Counted from the first letter of the stretch, positions 1 to 9,502 are shown. The stretch is 64,000 bases of DNA from Desulfobacteraceae bacterium (GCA_016743945.1 JADGFI010000012.1:1-64000), one strand, 5' to 3'. Numbers and translations: made by a program. The notes: generated by a model from the letters alone, not told the origin.

Positions 1-1743
1 CCCTTTTCCATCCCATCGCTCATGATGGGATCCGGCAATTTCAGCTCCAAGTTTTAAATAATTATCCCCTTGTAAATTTTTTGTTGCTCTTTCAATGGTT
101 TCTCTTCCAAAGGAGGTGTGCATTTTCATCAGATCAAACTCATCATCGGTAAGCTTGCCTGGTTTTAACAATATTCGATCCGGGACACCAACTTTCCCTA
201 TATCGTGCAATGGAACTGATAAAAATAGCATTTCGATATACTCATCTGTCACGATTTTTGGAAATCTGCCTGTCTTTTTATAATATTCGGCAATACATTT
301 TGCATAATGCTGGGTTCTTTTAATATGTTGGCCGGTTTCCGGATCCCTTGTTTCTACAAGGCTAACCATGGCCTCCATGGTTAATTGCTGGGAACTGGCA
401 AGTTTTTTGAACCATACATAAGAATCCTGTCTGGTTTGGACAAACCGAAAAAAAGAAAATATGGAAAAATAAACTATTGATAAAAGGATCGGTTGGCCTG
501 GAGAAATAAATACATTCTGGTTGTAATACAGATAAAGGCTTGTGAAAAATATCAAGCAGATCCAAAAAACGACTACAAGAAAAAATAACTTTGGTCCGTA
601 CCCTTGAAACATTAGTAAGATCAAAATCATTCCTGTTAGAAGACATAGAACAAAAATTAACTGTTTACTCCACCCGGGGTTGACGATCAGGCGGTTAGCC
701 ATGATATTATCTATAATAACGGCATTGATCTCAATCCCAGGGAATTGGGAATCGTAGACAGTATGGTGTATATCGTTTAAACCGATTGCCGAAGAGCCAA
801 TAAGAATAATCTTATTGGTTATGTCTTCCGAAGAAAAGGTATTGTTTAAAATATCTATAGCTGAAATATATTTGTATTGTCTTGCAGGGCCTGAAAAATA
901 TAAATTAATATAGCCATCTTGAGTTATGGGAATTTTAAAATGCCCTGCTTTAATATACAATCCGAAATGGTCTTTTAATATGACAGCCTGATCAATTCCC
1001 TGTAACTTTAAGAACGTTGAAAAAGAAAAATGTGTAAAAATCTGTCCCTTATAGTTTATCAGCAATGGCGTTTTTCTGATAATTCCGTCTTCATCATATT
1101 GATTGTTTGTAAATCCAGTGATTTTTAGCGAATTTGCTATTTTAGGGGTATTGCATAAAATTCCACTGGCAGAATGAAGTTGGAGCTCTCCGGATTCGTC
1201 TGAGACGTCAAAAGAATTGTAAAAACAGGTTGCTTCTTTGTTATAATGGTCAAAATAAAAATATCGGGCACCAATAATAGGACTTTGCTTGAAAATATAG
1301 GCTAAATAAGCATCATTATCCGCCAATGAACTTGGCGCGCCTGTGAATCCGAGATCCAACTCAAAGTCTTTTTGGAATTGGTCCTGGATGCTGTTTAATG
1401 AGGTTCTATCCGGCTCGGGTAAAACGATGTCAAACCCTATAACGTGGGGTTTCAAATCATTTATGCTTTTGACAAGTTGAGCAACCCTGTAACGAGGCCA
1501 TGGCCACTGACCTACTCCAGAGAGGCTGGTCTCGTCAATATCAATAATCGTTATACGAGACGATGCCTTTTGAGAATTAGACGCTTGCATGAATCTATCA
1601 TAGAAAAAATGGTCAAGGCTTTTAATAAAATATGTATCGAAATATGAACCGATTCCAAATATTAATGTAAAGGAGATGACAAGAGCAAGAATCAACCATT
1701 GATTGAGCCTTGAGCGGTTGTACGTTTCAATTATGGGTTTCAC
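1..1743 (-). CDS. CHASE2 sensor / HD-GYP c-di-GMP phosphodiesterase (3' end outside window)
   Basis: Membrane receptor expected to bind a periplasmic signal with a CHASE2 domain and to hydrolyse cyclic-di-GMP with a cytoplasmic HD-GYP domain. Reading from a GTG start at 1743, the protein has an N-terminal membrane segment, a CHASE2 domain (DIDETSLSGVGQWPWPR and GFDIVLPEPDR near its start), two or three membrane segments around residues 330-410, then an HD-GYP domain with HDIGKVGVPD and SHHERWDGKG; the window ends inside this domain. The GTG lies 11 bases after the stop of the OmpA gene, so the FecR, OmpA and CHASE2 genes are most likely co-transcribed. CHASE2 proteins next to FecR/OmpA proteins are a recurring arrangement in deltaproteobacteria. 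Domain identity is confident; the ligand is unknown. Confidence 0.88.
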   Translation of the reverse strand, partial: MKPIIETYNRSRLNQWLILALVISFTLIFGIGSYFDTYFIKSLDHFFYDRFMQASNSQKASSRITIIDIDETSLSGVGQWPWPRYRVAQLVKSINDLKPHVIGFDIVLPEPDRTSLNSIQDQFQKDFELDLGFTGAPSSLADNDAYLAYIFKQSPIIGARYFYFDHYNKEATCFYNSFDVSDESGELQLHSASGILCNTPKIANSLKITGFTNNQYDEDGIIRKTPLLINYKGQIFTHFSFSTFLKLQGIDQAVILKDHFGLYIKAGHFKIPITQDGYINLYFSGPARQYKYISAIDILNNTFSSEDITNKIILIGSSAIGLNDIHHTVYDSQFPGIEINAVIIDNIMANRLIVNPGWSKQLIFVLCLLTGMILILLMFQGYGPKLFFLVVVFWICLIFFTSLYLYYNQNVFISPGQPILLSIVYFSIFSFFRFVQTRQDSYVWFKKLASSQQLTMEAMVSLVETRDPETGQHIKRTQHYAKCIAEYYKKTGRFPKIVTDEYIEMLFLSVPLHDIGKVGVPDRILLKPGKLTDDEFDLMKMHTSFGRETIERATKNLQGDNYLKLGAEIAGSHHERWDGKG

Positions 1744-1754
1744 TGATTTTAAAA

Positions 1755-2345
1755 TTACCTGATCATGATTTCAACTCTTCTGTTTTTTACTTCTGACACA
1801 TTGTCTCCGGTCCCCACAAGTGGATCATTTTCACCATGTGATTTGATTGTAAGATTTTTCAAGGCTATCCCTGGATTCCTTAAAAGTATGCCAACAGCTT
1901 CAGCACGTTCAAGTGCCAATTGATTATTATATTCGGATGATCCCTTGGAATCCGTGTGACCGATAATGCTGATCTCAGAAGGGGATCTTTCTTTTGCAAT
2001 TTCAAATATTTTAGGAATAAGGGCCTGGGATTCTGGGGTCAGCCGCCTAGAATCGTGTTCAAAATAAAGTAGAATGGATACCGGTTTTGGTGGGGTAGCA
2101 TTCAACAAACCCTGGTATTCATCATTTACTTTATCCCGCGTCGTTTCTTCAACCAAAATTTTAGCTGAATCACTCGTCACGCTTGCATAGGTGTAGGCTC
2201 TGTCAAGGACTTGCGAATTATTTTTACTATTCACAATAACAGATCCTGTTTTTCCATTCTCTTCCGGAAGGAGGATGACTGTTGTTTTGGACCCACAGGC
2301 AGAAAGGATAATAATACAGAGAAAAATACTAATATTTCGAATCAT
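1755..2345 (-). CDS. OmpA-family lipoprotein
   Basis: 196-residue outer-membrane lipoprotein that should hold peptidoglycan through a C-terminal OmpA domain. The N-terminus is a lipoprotein signal with lipobox LSAC (acylated Cys17). The OmpA-like domain spans about residues 90-196 and shows YFEHDSRRLTPES, the conserved IGHTDSKGSSEYN motif, LALERAEAV and a terminal KNRRVEI. It is gene two of an operon: 12 bases after the FecR-like gene and 11 bases before the CHASE2/HD-GYP gene, so it may tie that sensor to the cell wall, which is inference. Confidence 0.9.
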   Translation of the reverse strand: MIRNISIFLCIIILSACGSKTTVILLPEENGKTGSVIVNSKNNSQVLDRAYTYASVTSDSAKILVEETTRDKVNDEYQGLLNATPPKPVSILLYFEHDSRRLTPESQALIPKIFEIAKERSPSEISIIGHTDSKGSSEYNNQLALERAEAVGILLRNPGIALKNLTIKSHGENDPLVGTGDNVSEVKNRRVEIMIR

Positions 2346-2357
2346 GAGATGTCCCTT

Positions 2358-2801
2358 TTATTCGACATTAATAATAAATCGTGTGCCTCTAATGCTTACT
2401 GTTGCCCTTGGTGTTGTTATATTGACCGATTCTGGTGAGAGTTTTCCAATTTTACCTGAATTATATACAATAGATCCTCTTTTTATATAGACTGAAAAAT
2501 CATATGATTTTTTATCTGGTTCGAATTTAAAATTGTTGATATCAAATTCAGTATTCGGTCCAACTGTAAAGGTGGTTCCATCATTGAAGATAATACCGGC
2601 ATAACTTTCATCTTTTGTGGTTAACCTGTCTGTTTTCATAAGCGTTAAGCCTTTTTGACCTGATATCTTTGTCTCTTGCCGCTGAATCACTACATCACCG
2701 GAAATATTTTTCAATAAGCCGATTTCTTCTGTTGATGAAGCACCAGCAGAAGTTGAACAAAAAATTAGAAAACCAATCAGAACCGGAATAGTGCTTTTCA
2801 T
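2358..2801 (-). CDS. FecR-domain periplasmic protein
   Basis: 147-residue exported protein with a signal peptide ending near ASA/GASS (about residue 22) and a FecR domain over most of the rest: GDVVIQRQ at the start, DESYAGIIFNDGTTFTVGP in the middle and TPRATVSIRGTRFIINVE at the end. Free-standing FecR proteins like this are not classical iron-dicitrate sigma regulators; they are often paired with CHASE2 signalling proteins, as here. It is the first gene of the FecR, OmpA, CHASE2/HD-GYP operon. The function as a periplasmic partner of the sensor is inference. Confidence 0.85.
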   Translation of the reverse strand: MKSTIPVLIGFLIFCSTSAGASSTEEIGLLKNISGDVVIQRQETKISGQKGLTLMKTDRLTTKDESYAGIIFNDGTTFTVGPNTEFDINNFKFEPDKKSYDFSVYIKRGSIVYNSGKIGKLSPESVNITTPRATVSIRGTRFIINVE

Positions 2802-3052
2802 AATTTCCCCTTAATAAATGGTATGAAATATACTTTATCGATTTATTTTGTAACTGTCAATTTCATCAAGTCCATTAACAAAAAATTTTATTCATTGGAT
2901 TAAATCAACGGAATTAGATGGTGTCCGAAACTCTTCCCTGAAATCGGCTGGGAAAAAATCCCTCAAAATGTTGGGAATTAGATCCCCAGCTTGTATCCGG
3001 TAGAAATAAAAATGCTTATATTTATTTTGTGAACGATATTCATTTGGTTATT

Positions 3053-3331
3053 TCATTCTATAGTAACGCATTGAAAGGATTTGTCTTCCAGGGTAATGGC
3101 TTTGTGGCAGCAGGCGGGTAGACATAATCCGCATCCAATACAGTTTTCTGGATCAATGACCTCAAGCTTGTTGTTTTTATGATAAAAGCAGTCTATTCGC
3201 TGGAAAAAGCTCATGTTCCGTTTTTCATCGGAACTGACCTTCCTGATTTTCAATATTTTTTGTGGGCAGACTTTCTGGCAATCACCGCATGCCGAGCATT
3301 TATCCTGATTTACGATTATTGTTTTATTCAT
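3053..3331 (-). CDS. small 2[4Fe-4S] ferredoxin
   Basis: 92-residue soluble electron carrier. Two cluster motifs are visible: CSACGDCQKVCP near residues 12-23 and CIGCGLCLPACC near residues 64-75, separated by a basic insertion of about 40 residues, longer than in clostridial-type ferredoxins. In the second motif the usual Pro after the fourth Cys is replaced by Cys-His. It stands alone between the FecR operon and a broken MarR gene. It might once have been controlled by that regulator; its redox partner cannot be deduced. Confidence 0.85.
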   Translation of the reverse strand: MNKTIIVNQDKCSACGDCQKVCPQKILKIRKVSSDEKRNMSFFQRIDCFYHKNNKLEVIDPENCIGCGLCLPACCHKAITLEDKSFQCVTIE

Positions 3332-3528
3332 TTGATTTTATCCTCTTCATTAATTTATTAGGGTGTTTTCTATATGTTCAGGGGGAATTCCATGATCTAC
3401 AACATATATATTATTTAACGATAAAAGTTATATTACAATAATAGGCTTATTTTATTTTCGTTATAAGTAAGTAAAAAAAATATTCAGACAGCATTGTTAT
3501 ATATTCAAAAAACAGCGTCCCATCCGGA

Positions 3529-3962
3529 TCAGAAATTAAATTTATCCGCCACTTTGGTAAACAACTTAATAAACTCCTGTCTTTCATTTGCTTCAAGTGA
3601 CGATAAAATATGATGATTCTGTTCATAATCCAATTTCATATGGGCATCCATCATCTTCTTTCCCTTGGTTGTGATTTTAAGGGAAAACGATCTGTAATCC
3701 CTTGGATTAATGACCTTTTGAAGAAATTTTTTTTTCCCAGTTTGGCCACGATGCTGCTTAAGGTCGTTTGCGGGAGTTTCAGTTTTTCCCTGATATCTTT
3801 AAGAATGATATCAGGCTCTTCATATGCCATGCTGATGACGTGAATATCTGAAAAGGTCAGCCCTTTAAGTTTTTTGGATTTTGATTCCGGTCTGCTGGTC
3901 ATAATCTTAAGCCAGAGCTTATGGAAAGACTTGTTAAACTTGCCAATCTGTTCTTTTGCCAT
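3529..3962 (-). pseudogene. MarR-family regulator, frameshifted at an A9 run
   Basis: A MarR-type winged-helix regulator is readable in two frames. The first frame (residues about 1-77 from ATG 3962) includes the recognition helix region LPQTTLSSIVAKL and runs into a foreign C-terminus that stops at 3651. A shift of one base at the A9 tract (minus strand, about 3730-3738) restores a typical MarR end in the other frame, including VINPRDYRSFSLKIT and a C-terminal helix ending in VADKFNF at the TGA at 3529-3531. Restored, it would be about 144 residues, the normal family length. It is either a pseudogene, a sequencing error in a homopolymer, or a slippage-prone gene. Its N-terminus resembles the fragment at 4474. 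Confidence 0.75.
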
Positions 3963-4410
3963 CTGCCATTCAACCTCCTATGTCGGTCAGTTTGTTCGAA
4001 ATCAACACTTAACGATCTACGTTGTATATGTCAAGTAAAATATTGAACGTCACATTGGATGACGCTTTATTTTTCCAGTTTCCTTCTACCCATATTCCCA
4101 TAGGCACGACCTTGTGGTCGGTTAGCTGTCCCTCCTTAGAAGGAGAAATATGGGCTTACCAAGTTCCCTTTTAATATACAATGGGTTAGCACCTGCCTGT
4201 CACCGGAGGAATCACAGATCACCCAACGCAACTGACGAATACTCTATCCATACCTCTTACCGTTTTGGCCCAGGTTTGTCAGCATCTTTGGCCTGTCAAA
4301 ACTATAGCAACTTAATGATGGGCTGGGGATTCAAAATAAAGCTATATTCGATAATAAATAAAATGGTACTATATAGATATTCAATTAATTGATTATATCA
4401 AATATTACGG
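3963..4410. other. gene-free region with a possible three-way-junction RNA
   Basis: No convincing gene in this stretch. It holds a compact set of inverted repeats at 4089-4154: an outer stem CCCATATT (4089-4096) with AATATGGG (4147-4154) encloses two hairpins, CGACC-ttgt-GGTCG (4107-4120) and CTCCTT-aga-AGGAG (4132-4145). This folds on paper into a three-way junction on either strand. A GATCTAC-type sequence at 4014-4030 resembles one at 3394-3410 upstream of the ferredoxin and could be a former MarR operator. Both readings are weak. Confidence 0.35.
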
Positions 4411-4439
4411 TTGACATTTAAAACGAAGATCGGTATATG
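4411..4439 (+). promoter_or_regulatory. sigma-70-like promoter
   Basis: TTGACA at 4411-4416 and TATATG at 4434-4439, separated by 17 bases. It lies about 35 bases before the ATG at 4474 of the chimeric remnant, and could also serve the DUF1302 operon starting at 4867. Called from sequence only. Confidence 0.45.
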
Positions 4440-4473
4440 TTTATGCAAATTAATATTAACAAGCCTTGGACAT

Positions 4474-4761
4474 ATGATGGGAAACGACCAAATAACAACA
4501 GATCAAATTACCAGCTTTGACAAAGCGTTTCATAAACTCTGGTTTAAAATTTTGGACAACCGTCCAGAATCAAGGGCTAAAGAATATAATCGGCTGTTTG
4601 ATAAAGTGACTAAAAAATTACCTTTCTTCCTTTTTACACTCTTCAGTGCCTCATTTATCTGTATCCATTATCTGTGTATTCCCCCTGAAGAGGCCATAAT
4701 GGAAAAAACCTTCGGGGCTCAGTATACCGCATATAAGCAGCAGGTAAGGCGCTGGAGATAG
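4474..4761 (+). pseudogene. chimeric remnant: MarR N-terminus joined to isoprenylcysteine methyltransferase C-terminus
   Basis: Up to 95 residues from ATG 4474. Residues about 1-45 resemble the start of the MarR protein at 3962 (AFHKLWFKILDNRPESRAK against SFHKLWLKIMTSRPESKSK). The rest resembles only the last two membrane segments and tail of the isoprenylcysteine carboxyl methyltransferase/NnrU-like family (PPEEAIMEKTFGAQYTAYK followed by a QQVRRWR end). Neither half is a complete domain: the MarR wing and the methyltransferase SAM-binding part are absent. It looks like the product of a deletion that fused two former genes. A translated short membrane protein cannot be excluded. Confidence 0.55.
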
Positions 4762-4866
4762 CGATTACACGGGCAGAGGTAAGGCAACAAGGAATCTCAA
4801 AGATATAATAAAAATTAGGATTTCCAGCGCATAGTTTCAACACCCAATTAAAGGACCCGAAATAAA

Positions 4867-6198
4867 GTGAAATATCAATTGATAGTTCTATTCTTTTTAT
4901 TATTAGTAGGGCTTGCCCATGCAGATTTAAGTCTTTTTGAAGAATCTGTAGTCGGTTCAGACCAGAAAAACTCAAGCCCCTTTTCTTACCAAATCAACGG
5001 CTATGTCCGCGGTGTTTATTTTGGAGGTAAAAATACAGATACGAATAAAATAGAAAGTAAAAGTAAATACAGTGAATTTGCGCTTAAACTCTCGGGCAGC
5101 GCCTATGACAATCTCAACGCTTATCTGGAGCTGAGGCATACCTTTGGTGACGATCTTTTTGAAGATTACAACGACACCACTGTAAGAGAGGGGTATTTGT
5201 CGCTCTATCTGGGGAATTTCGATTTTATAATTGGAGAGCAGATCATTGTATGGGGAAGAGCAGACGGGATCAACCCCACAAATAACATTACCCCCATAAA
5301 TTATAAGGTCCGGTCGTCAGATGAGGACGATAAAAGGGAGAGCAACTTTTTAGTCCGGGCTGTTTACAATATGAACCCCATCAAATTTGAAGCCATTTGG
5401 GTGCCTGAATATCAGGCCTGCGAAACAACATTTGCCACACCTTTTATAGAGGGTGCTGTATTGGGGAAAGATGAGGTGCCTGGCTCAGGCCTGGATACAG
5501 GGTCATATGCATTTAAAACCCACTTTGAGTATCCATCCATTGACGGCTCTGTTTCATATTATAATGGGCTGGATGTGAATCCTGGGGTGGATTATGAAGT
5601 TGCCTATGATGGGTATCTTCAACCCTATACCAGGCTATTTCAGTCCTCATACAGAATCAGTGTCCTAGGTGCTGATTTTTCAACCACAATCGGTTCATTT
5701 GGCCTACGTGGCGAATTTGCATATAAAAGGCCAACTGGCAAGTATCGGGATAGAATATATGTTCCTAAACCCGAGATGCAGTATATTTTAGGTGTTGATC
5801 GCGAAAAAGGCAATTTTAGCATCCTGGCTCAATACATTGGAAAATATGTTGATGATTTTGAGCCGCTTTCCCCTCCCAAAACACCCGAAGACATCATCAA
5901 AAATGAGGTAATTTTTTACAACAGGCTTTCTTCCTCCCAAGTGGAAGAGATGACCCATTCCATATCCATGCGACCCAAACTTGAGTTACTCAATGAAACC
6001 CTAGAACTGGAAATTTTAGGTGTATATAATGCAACAACCGAGGAAATCTACTTAAAACCATTGGCAACCTTTGATGTTGTTGATGATTTAAAACTAATAC
6101 TGGGGGGCGAATTTTATTGGGGACCAGAAAAAACTTTGTATGGGATGATGGAGGACCAGCAAAGCGCCGTTTTTATTGAAATAAAAAAGTCATTTTAA
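4867..6198 (+). CDS. DUF1302-like outer-membrane beta-barrel protein
   Basis: 443-residue exported protein from a GTG start, with AAAGGA upstream. A signal peptide (first about 19 residues, ending AHA-D) is followed by alternating amphipathic strands typical of a beta-barrel and a terminal Phe (IEIKKSF), the usual outer-membrane assembly signal. GEQIIVWGRADGINPTNNI matches the conserved centre of the DUF1302 family. It is followed 23 bases later by an MMPL/RND exporter and then a LolA-like protein. In the family this trio is regarded as an envelope lipid or hydrophobic-compound export system, this protein being the outer-membrane member. The substrate is unknown. Confidence 0.82.
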   Translation: MKYQLIVLFFLLLVGLAHADLSLFEESVVGSDQKNSSPFSYQINGYVRGVYFGGKNTDTNKIESKSKYSEFALKLSGSAYDNLNAYLELRHTFGDDLFEDYNDTTVREGYLSLYLGNFDFIIGEQIIVWGRADGINPTNNITPINYKVRSSDEDDKRESNFLVRAVYNMNPIKFEAIWVPEYQACETTFATPFIEGAVLGKDEVPGSGLDTGSYAFKTHFEYPSIDGSVSYYNGLDVNPGVDYEVAYDGYLQPYTRLFQSSYRISVLGADFSTTIGSFGLRGEFAYKRPTGKYRDRIYVPKPEMQYILGVDREKGNFSILAQYIGKYVDDFEPLSPPKTPEDIIKNEVIFYNRLSSSQVEEMTHSISMRPKLELLNETLELEILGVYNATTEEIYLKPLATFDVVDDLKLILGGEFYWGPEKTLYGMMEDQQSAVFIEIKKSF

Positions 6199-6221
6199 CA
6201 CTGAATAAAGAGGAAATATCC

Positions 6222-8525
6222 ATGAATAGTTTTTCGGAAAAAGTAATAAAGTTTAGATGGTTGATTATTGTTGGCTTTATTCTAATAACCTGCTTCTCAG
6301 CTTCTTATCTCCCTAAAATGCAAATGAATGCTGACGCACTAACCTATTTGCCTGAAGATCTACCATCACGTATCAATAGAGCCAAAATTGAAAGCATGTT
6401 CGGTGCCTCAGACATGGTTATGGTTTTAATTGAATCAGAGGATGTTATAAATCCTGGTACGCTTAAAAGGGCCAAAAAAATATCTGACAAGTTAAAGCGT
6501 ATAAAAGGGATCGATAAGGTTCTATCCCTGTTTGAGCTCAAAAACATAAAACTGGAAGACGGCAGTGTACTGGTTGACCCCATTGTTAATAAAATTCCCT
6601 ACACCACAGCTCAGATTAAGGATCTTAAAAATGATATAATCGGTAATGACATTGTGTATGGGAATGTTATTTCAAAAGATTTTAAGATGACGGCCATAAT
6701 CGGCATGGTTGAATCCGGGGCATCTGACCATCTGATTGTTACTGAAATAAATAAGATATTAGCGGAAAATCCAGGTGAGGAAAAGATCCTTTTGGGCGGG
6801 ACCACCTGCACAAGGTACTATACCGGCGTATATATGGAAGAGGATCTTGGACGGCTTTTACCAATGGGATTAGTGATTATGCTATTGTTCCTCTTGTTTT
6901 GTTTCAGACAATTGAGAGGGATGCTCCTTCCTTTTGCAGTCGTGATCATGTCAATCATTGTTGCTATGGGAATGATCCCGATACTTGGATGGAAATTGAC
7001 ATCAATAACCGTTCTTTTGCCTGTGATCTTAATATCCATAGCAAATGATTACGGTATACATATGATTGCCAAATACCAGGAAGACAATACCCATGAAAAT
7101 AATGCTACAAAATTGGAATTGTCCAAAAAAATGGTCAAGAGTCTTGGCATACCCATCTTTATAACCGGAATCACAACGGTTGCCGGTATGCTTTGCCTCA
7201 TGGGACATATCGTAATACCGGCGGGTCAGCTTGGCATACTTGCGGCCATTGGTATCATGTTTGCCCTTGTTGCAAGTCTGGTCTTCATACCTGCGGTCAA
7301 CTCTTTGTTGATAAATGCAAAACCCATTGTCTCGGCAAAAGAGTTGTCAGGCAAAAAAAACCTAGTTGAAAAGCTGTTAACTTTTTTTGGTAATTTTGTC
7401 AGTAACAATGCAAAAGGGGTTCTTTTGTTCTCCCTGGCCACCATTGTTGTTTTCCTCATCGGCATCACCCAGCTGAAGGTTGATACCGATCCCATAAAAG
7501 AATACGCCAAGGATCATCCCGTGGCCATTGCATCCCAAAAAATCAATAAAAATTTAGGCGGTTTTTTTCCCATCTCCATAATGGTGACAGGGGATGTGAA
7601 AGACCCCAAAATAATGAAAAAAATTGATACCCTGGAAAGCAAGCTAGGACAGATTCCGGAAATTGGAAATACCCTGTCCATCGCTCGGGTTATCAAACAA
7701 TTAAGCCGGGTGATGAATGATAAAACAGATGGGAGATATGATAAAATTCCAGACACAAAACAAGCCATTGCACAATATATCGAAATGTACAATATGAGTG
7801 GTGAGCCAGATGATTTTGAAAAATTGGTAGACTTTACATTTACAAATGCACAAATTTCAGCGCGGATCAAAAATTCAAGCACCCCTGTCCTGCGAAAGGT
7901 TCTCAATCAAATCCGTGAACTGACAAAAGATGACCCCGATGTAAGGTGTATTGGCGGGGTTGCCGATATTTTTTCAGGTCTGGCAAATCATGTTGTTAAA
8001 GGTCAGCTCATTGCAATTGCATCTTCAATCATTCTTGTTTCACTCGTTCTCATGATTGTCTTCAGGTCTTTTATTGCAGGCCTATTGGGAGCCATTCCTC
8101 TCGGATTATCCGTCATTTTTCTCTTTGGTCTCATGGGATACCTGGGTATTGAGTTAAATATTATCAATGCCCTTCTTTCATCAATTATGATTGGCGTTGG
8201 TGTTGATTATACCATCCATTTTTTATGGCGGTATAAAAAAGAGAGGAAAAACTCCCATGATCATGTTGAAGCCATAAAACATACCTTGCTGACAACAGGC
8301 CGGGGGATCATATTTAACGCACTCTCAGTTGTTATCGGGTTTTCTATTTTATTCAGTTCAAACTTTGTACCGGTGAAATTTTTCGGTTTTCTGATTATTG
8401 TATCAATCTCTTCATGCTTGATGGGTGCCATCATTTTTGTTCCTTCAGTGTGCATTGTGTTTAAACCCGATTTTCTGGAGCCCAAAATAGTTCCCAAGGA
8501 AAATCCCTCGCGATCGATTGCCTGA
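6222..8525 (+). CDS. MMPL/RND-superfamily exporter
   Basis: 767-residue inner-membrane transporter with the duplicated RND layout: one N-terminal membrane segment, a periplasmic domain (about residues 35-205), five membrane segments, then the same pattern again with a second periplasmic loop (about 425-595). The RND helix-4 type motifs are seen as SIANDYGIHMIAKYQ in the first half and IGVGVDYTIHFLWRYK in the second, each with the buried acidic Asp expected for proton coupling. It belongs to the MMPL/HpnN-like branch that moves lipids or hydrophobic molecules. Middle gene of the DUF1302, RND, LolA-like operon. Confidence 0.88.
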   Translation: MNSFSEKVIKFRWLIIVGFILITCFSASYLPKMQMNADALTYLPEDLPSRINRAKIESMFGASDMVMVLIESEDVINPGTLKRAKKISDKLKRIKGIDKVLSLFELKNIKLEDGSVLVDPIVNKIPYTTAQIKDLKNDIIGNDIVYGNVISKDFKMTAIIGMVESGASDHLIVTEINKILAENPGEEKILLGGTTCTRYYTGVYMEEDLGRLLPMGLVIMLLFLLFCFRQLRGMLLPFAVVIMSIIVAMGMIPILGWKLTSITVLLPVILISIANDYGIHMIAKYQEDNTHENNATKLELSKKMVKSLGIPIFITGITTVAGMLCLMGHIVIPAGQLGILAAIGIMFALVASLVFIPAVNSLLINAKPIVSAKELSGKKNLVEKLLTFFGNFVSNNAKGVLLFSLATIVVFLIGITQLKVDTDPIKEYAKDHPVAIASQKINKNLGGFFPISIMVTGDVKDPKIMKKIDTLESKLGQIPEIGNTLSIARVIKQLSRVMNDKTDGRYDKIPDTKQAIAQYIEMYNMSGEPDDFEKLVDFTFTNAQISARIKNSSTPVLRKVLNQIRELTKDDPDVRCIGGVADIFSGLANHVVKGQLIAIASSIILVSLVLMIVFRSFIAGLLGAIPLGLSVIFLFGLMGYLGIELNIINALLSSIMIGVGVDYTIHFLWRYKKERKNSHDHVEAIKHTLLTTGRGIIFNALSVVIGFSILFSSNFVPVKFFGFLIIVSISSCLMGAIIFVPSVCIVFKPDFLEPKIVPKENPSRSIA

Positions 8526-8567
8526 TTCGTGAAAATCATCTTTCACCCCTTTTAAAAAGGAATAATT

Positions 8568-9380
8568 ATGAAAAAAATTTACAAAATAGTTTTTATTGTT
8601 ATGACCCTGTTTTCACTCCACTTTTCTCCAAATGCTTTTGCAGAAAAACAACTCAGTCCTGAGCAGATCGTAGAAAATGGAAATGATGCAAGTAAGGTTG
8701 CCGGTTTACAAGCAGTTGCAACCTTAATCATCATTGATCAAAAAGGACGGGAAAGGACCAGAGACTATGCCCAGGTAAGTAAAATGGCAAGTGATGGCGA
8801 TACTGAAAAAGTCCTTTTTAAATTTCTTTCCCCCACAGATGTTAAAGGTATCGGTATTCTAACTTACGACTATCATAAAAAGGATGATGACACATGGATA
8901 TACCTGCCAGCACTCCGCAAGACACGAAGGATTGTAAGCTCCCAGAAATCAAAAAGTTTTATGGGGTCTGAATTCTCCTATGCTGATACATCCAGACCCA
9001 TAACCGAGGATTTTAAATACACAAATTTGGGAGAGGCTGTTGTTAAAAAAAAAGATTGCTGGATCATTCAAGCCATACCTAAAACCGATGAAGTTGCTGA
9101 TGAAAACGGATTTACCAAAAAAGTGTCCTGGATAAGCAAAGTCGATTTTATCGAGCGGAAAGCCGATTACTATGATTATCAAGGGGAGATCTTCAAACAA
9201 TTGGTCGTTAATGAAGTAAAAGAGATCGATGCTGTTAATCACAAATATAAAATCATAGGTATGGTGATGACCAATGTAAAAAATAATAGAAAATCAATAT
9301 TTAAATATCGTGATATCAAATTTGCGCCCCAGAATAAAGATGACTATTTTACATCCCGCTACCTTGAGAAAGGCAGATAA
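8568..9380 (+). CDS. LolA-like outer-membrane lipoprotein-sorting family protein
   Basis: 270-residue periplasmic protein with a signal peptide cut near AFA-E (about residue 25). The body matches the LolA-like fold found beside MMPL exporters: FLSPTDVKGIGILTYDY, WIYLPALRKTRRIVSSQK, FMGSEFSYAD and KADYYDYQGE are hallmarks of that group. It would be a lipid carrier between the RND pump and the outer-membrane protein encoded upstream. The ribosome-binding site AAAAGG precedes the ATG and the gene lies 42 bases after the exporter. Substrate unknown. Confidence 0.85.
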   Translation: MKKIYKIVFIVMTLFSLHFSPNAFAEKQLSPEQIVENGNDASKVAGLQAVATLIIIDQKGRERTRDYAQVSKMASDGDTEKVLFKFLSPTDVKGIGILTYDYHKKDDDTWIYLPALRKTRRIVSSQKSKSFMGSEFSYADTSRPITEDFKYTNLGEAVVKKKDCWIIQAIPKTDEVADENGFTKKVSWISKVDFIERKADYYDYQGEIFKQLVVNEVKEIDAVNHKYKIIGMVMTNVKNNRKSIFKYRDIKFAPQNKDDYFTSRYLEKGR

Positions 9381-9502
9381 GATATTGGAAATTTTAATTC
9401 AGGGTGATTACTCTAAAAGGCTCTTTTTGTTAAGATTTAGCAAACCAGACAAATCTTTGATCACAAACTGAAATGCGAGATAATTTTAAAAGTATTACCG
9501 AT

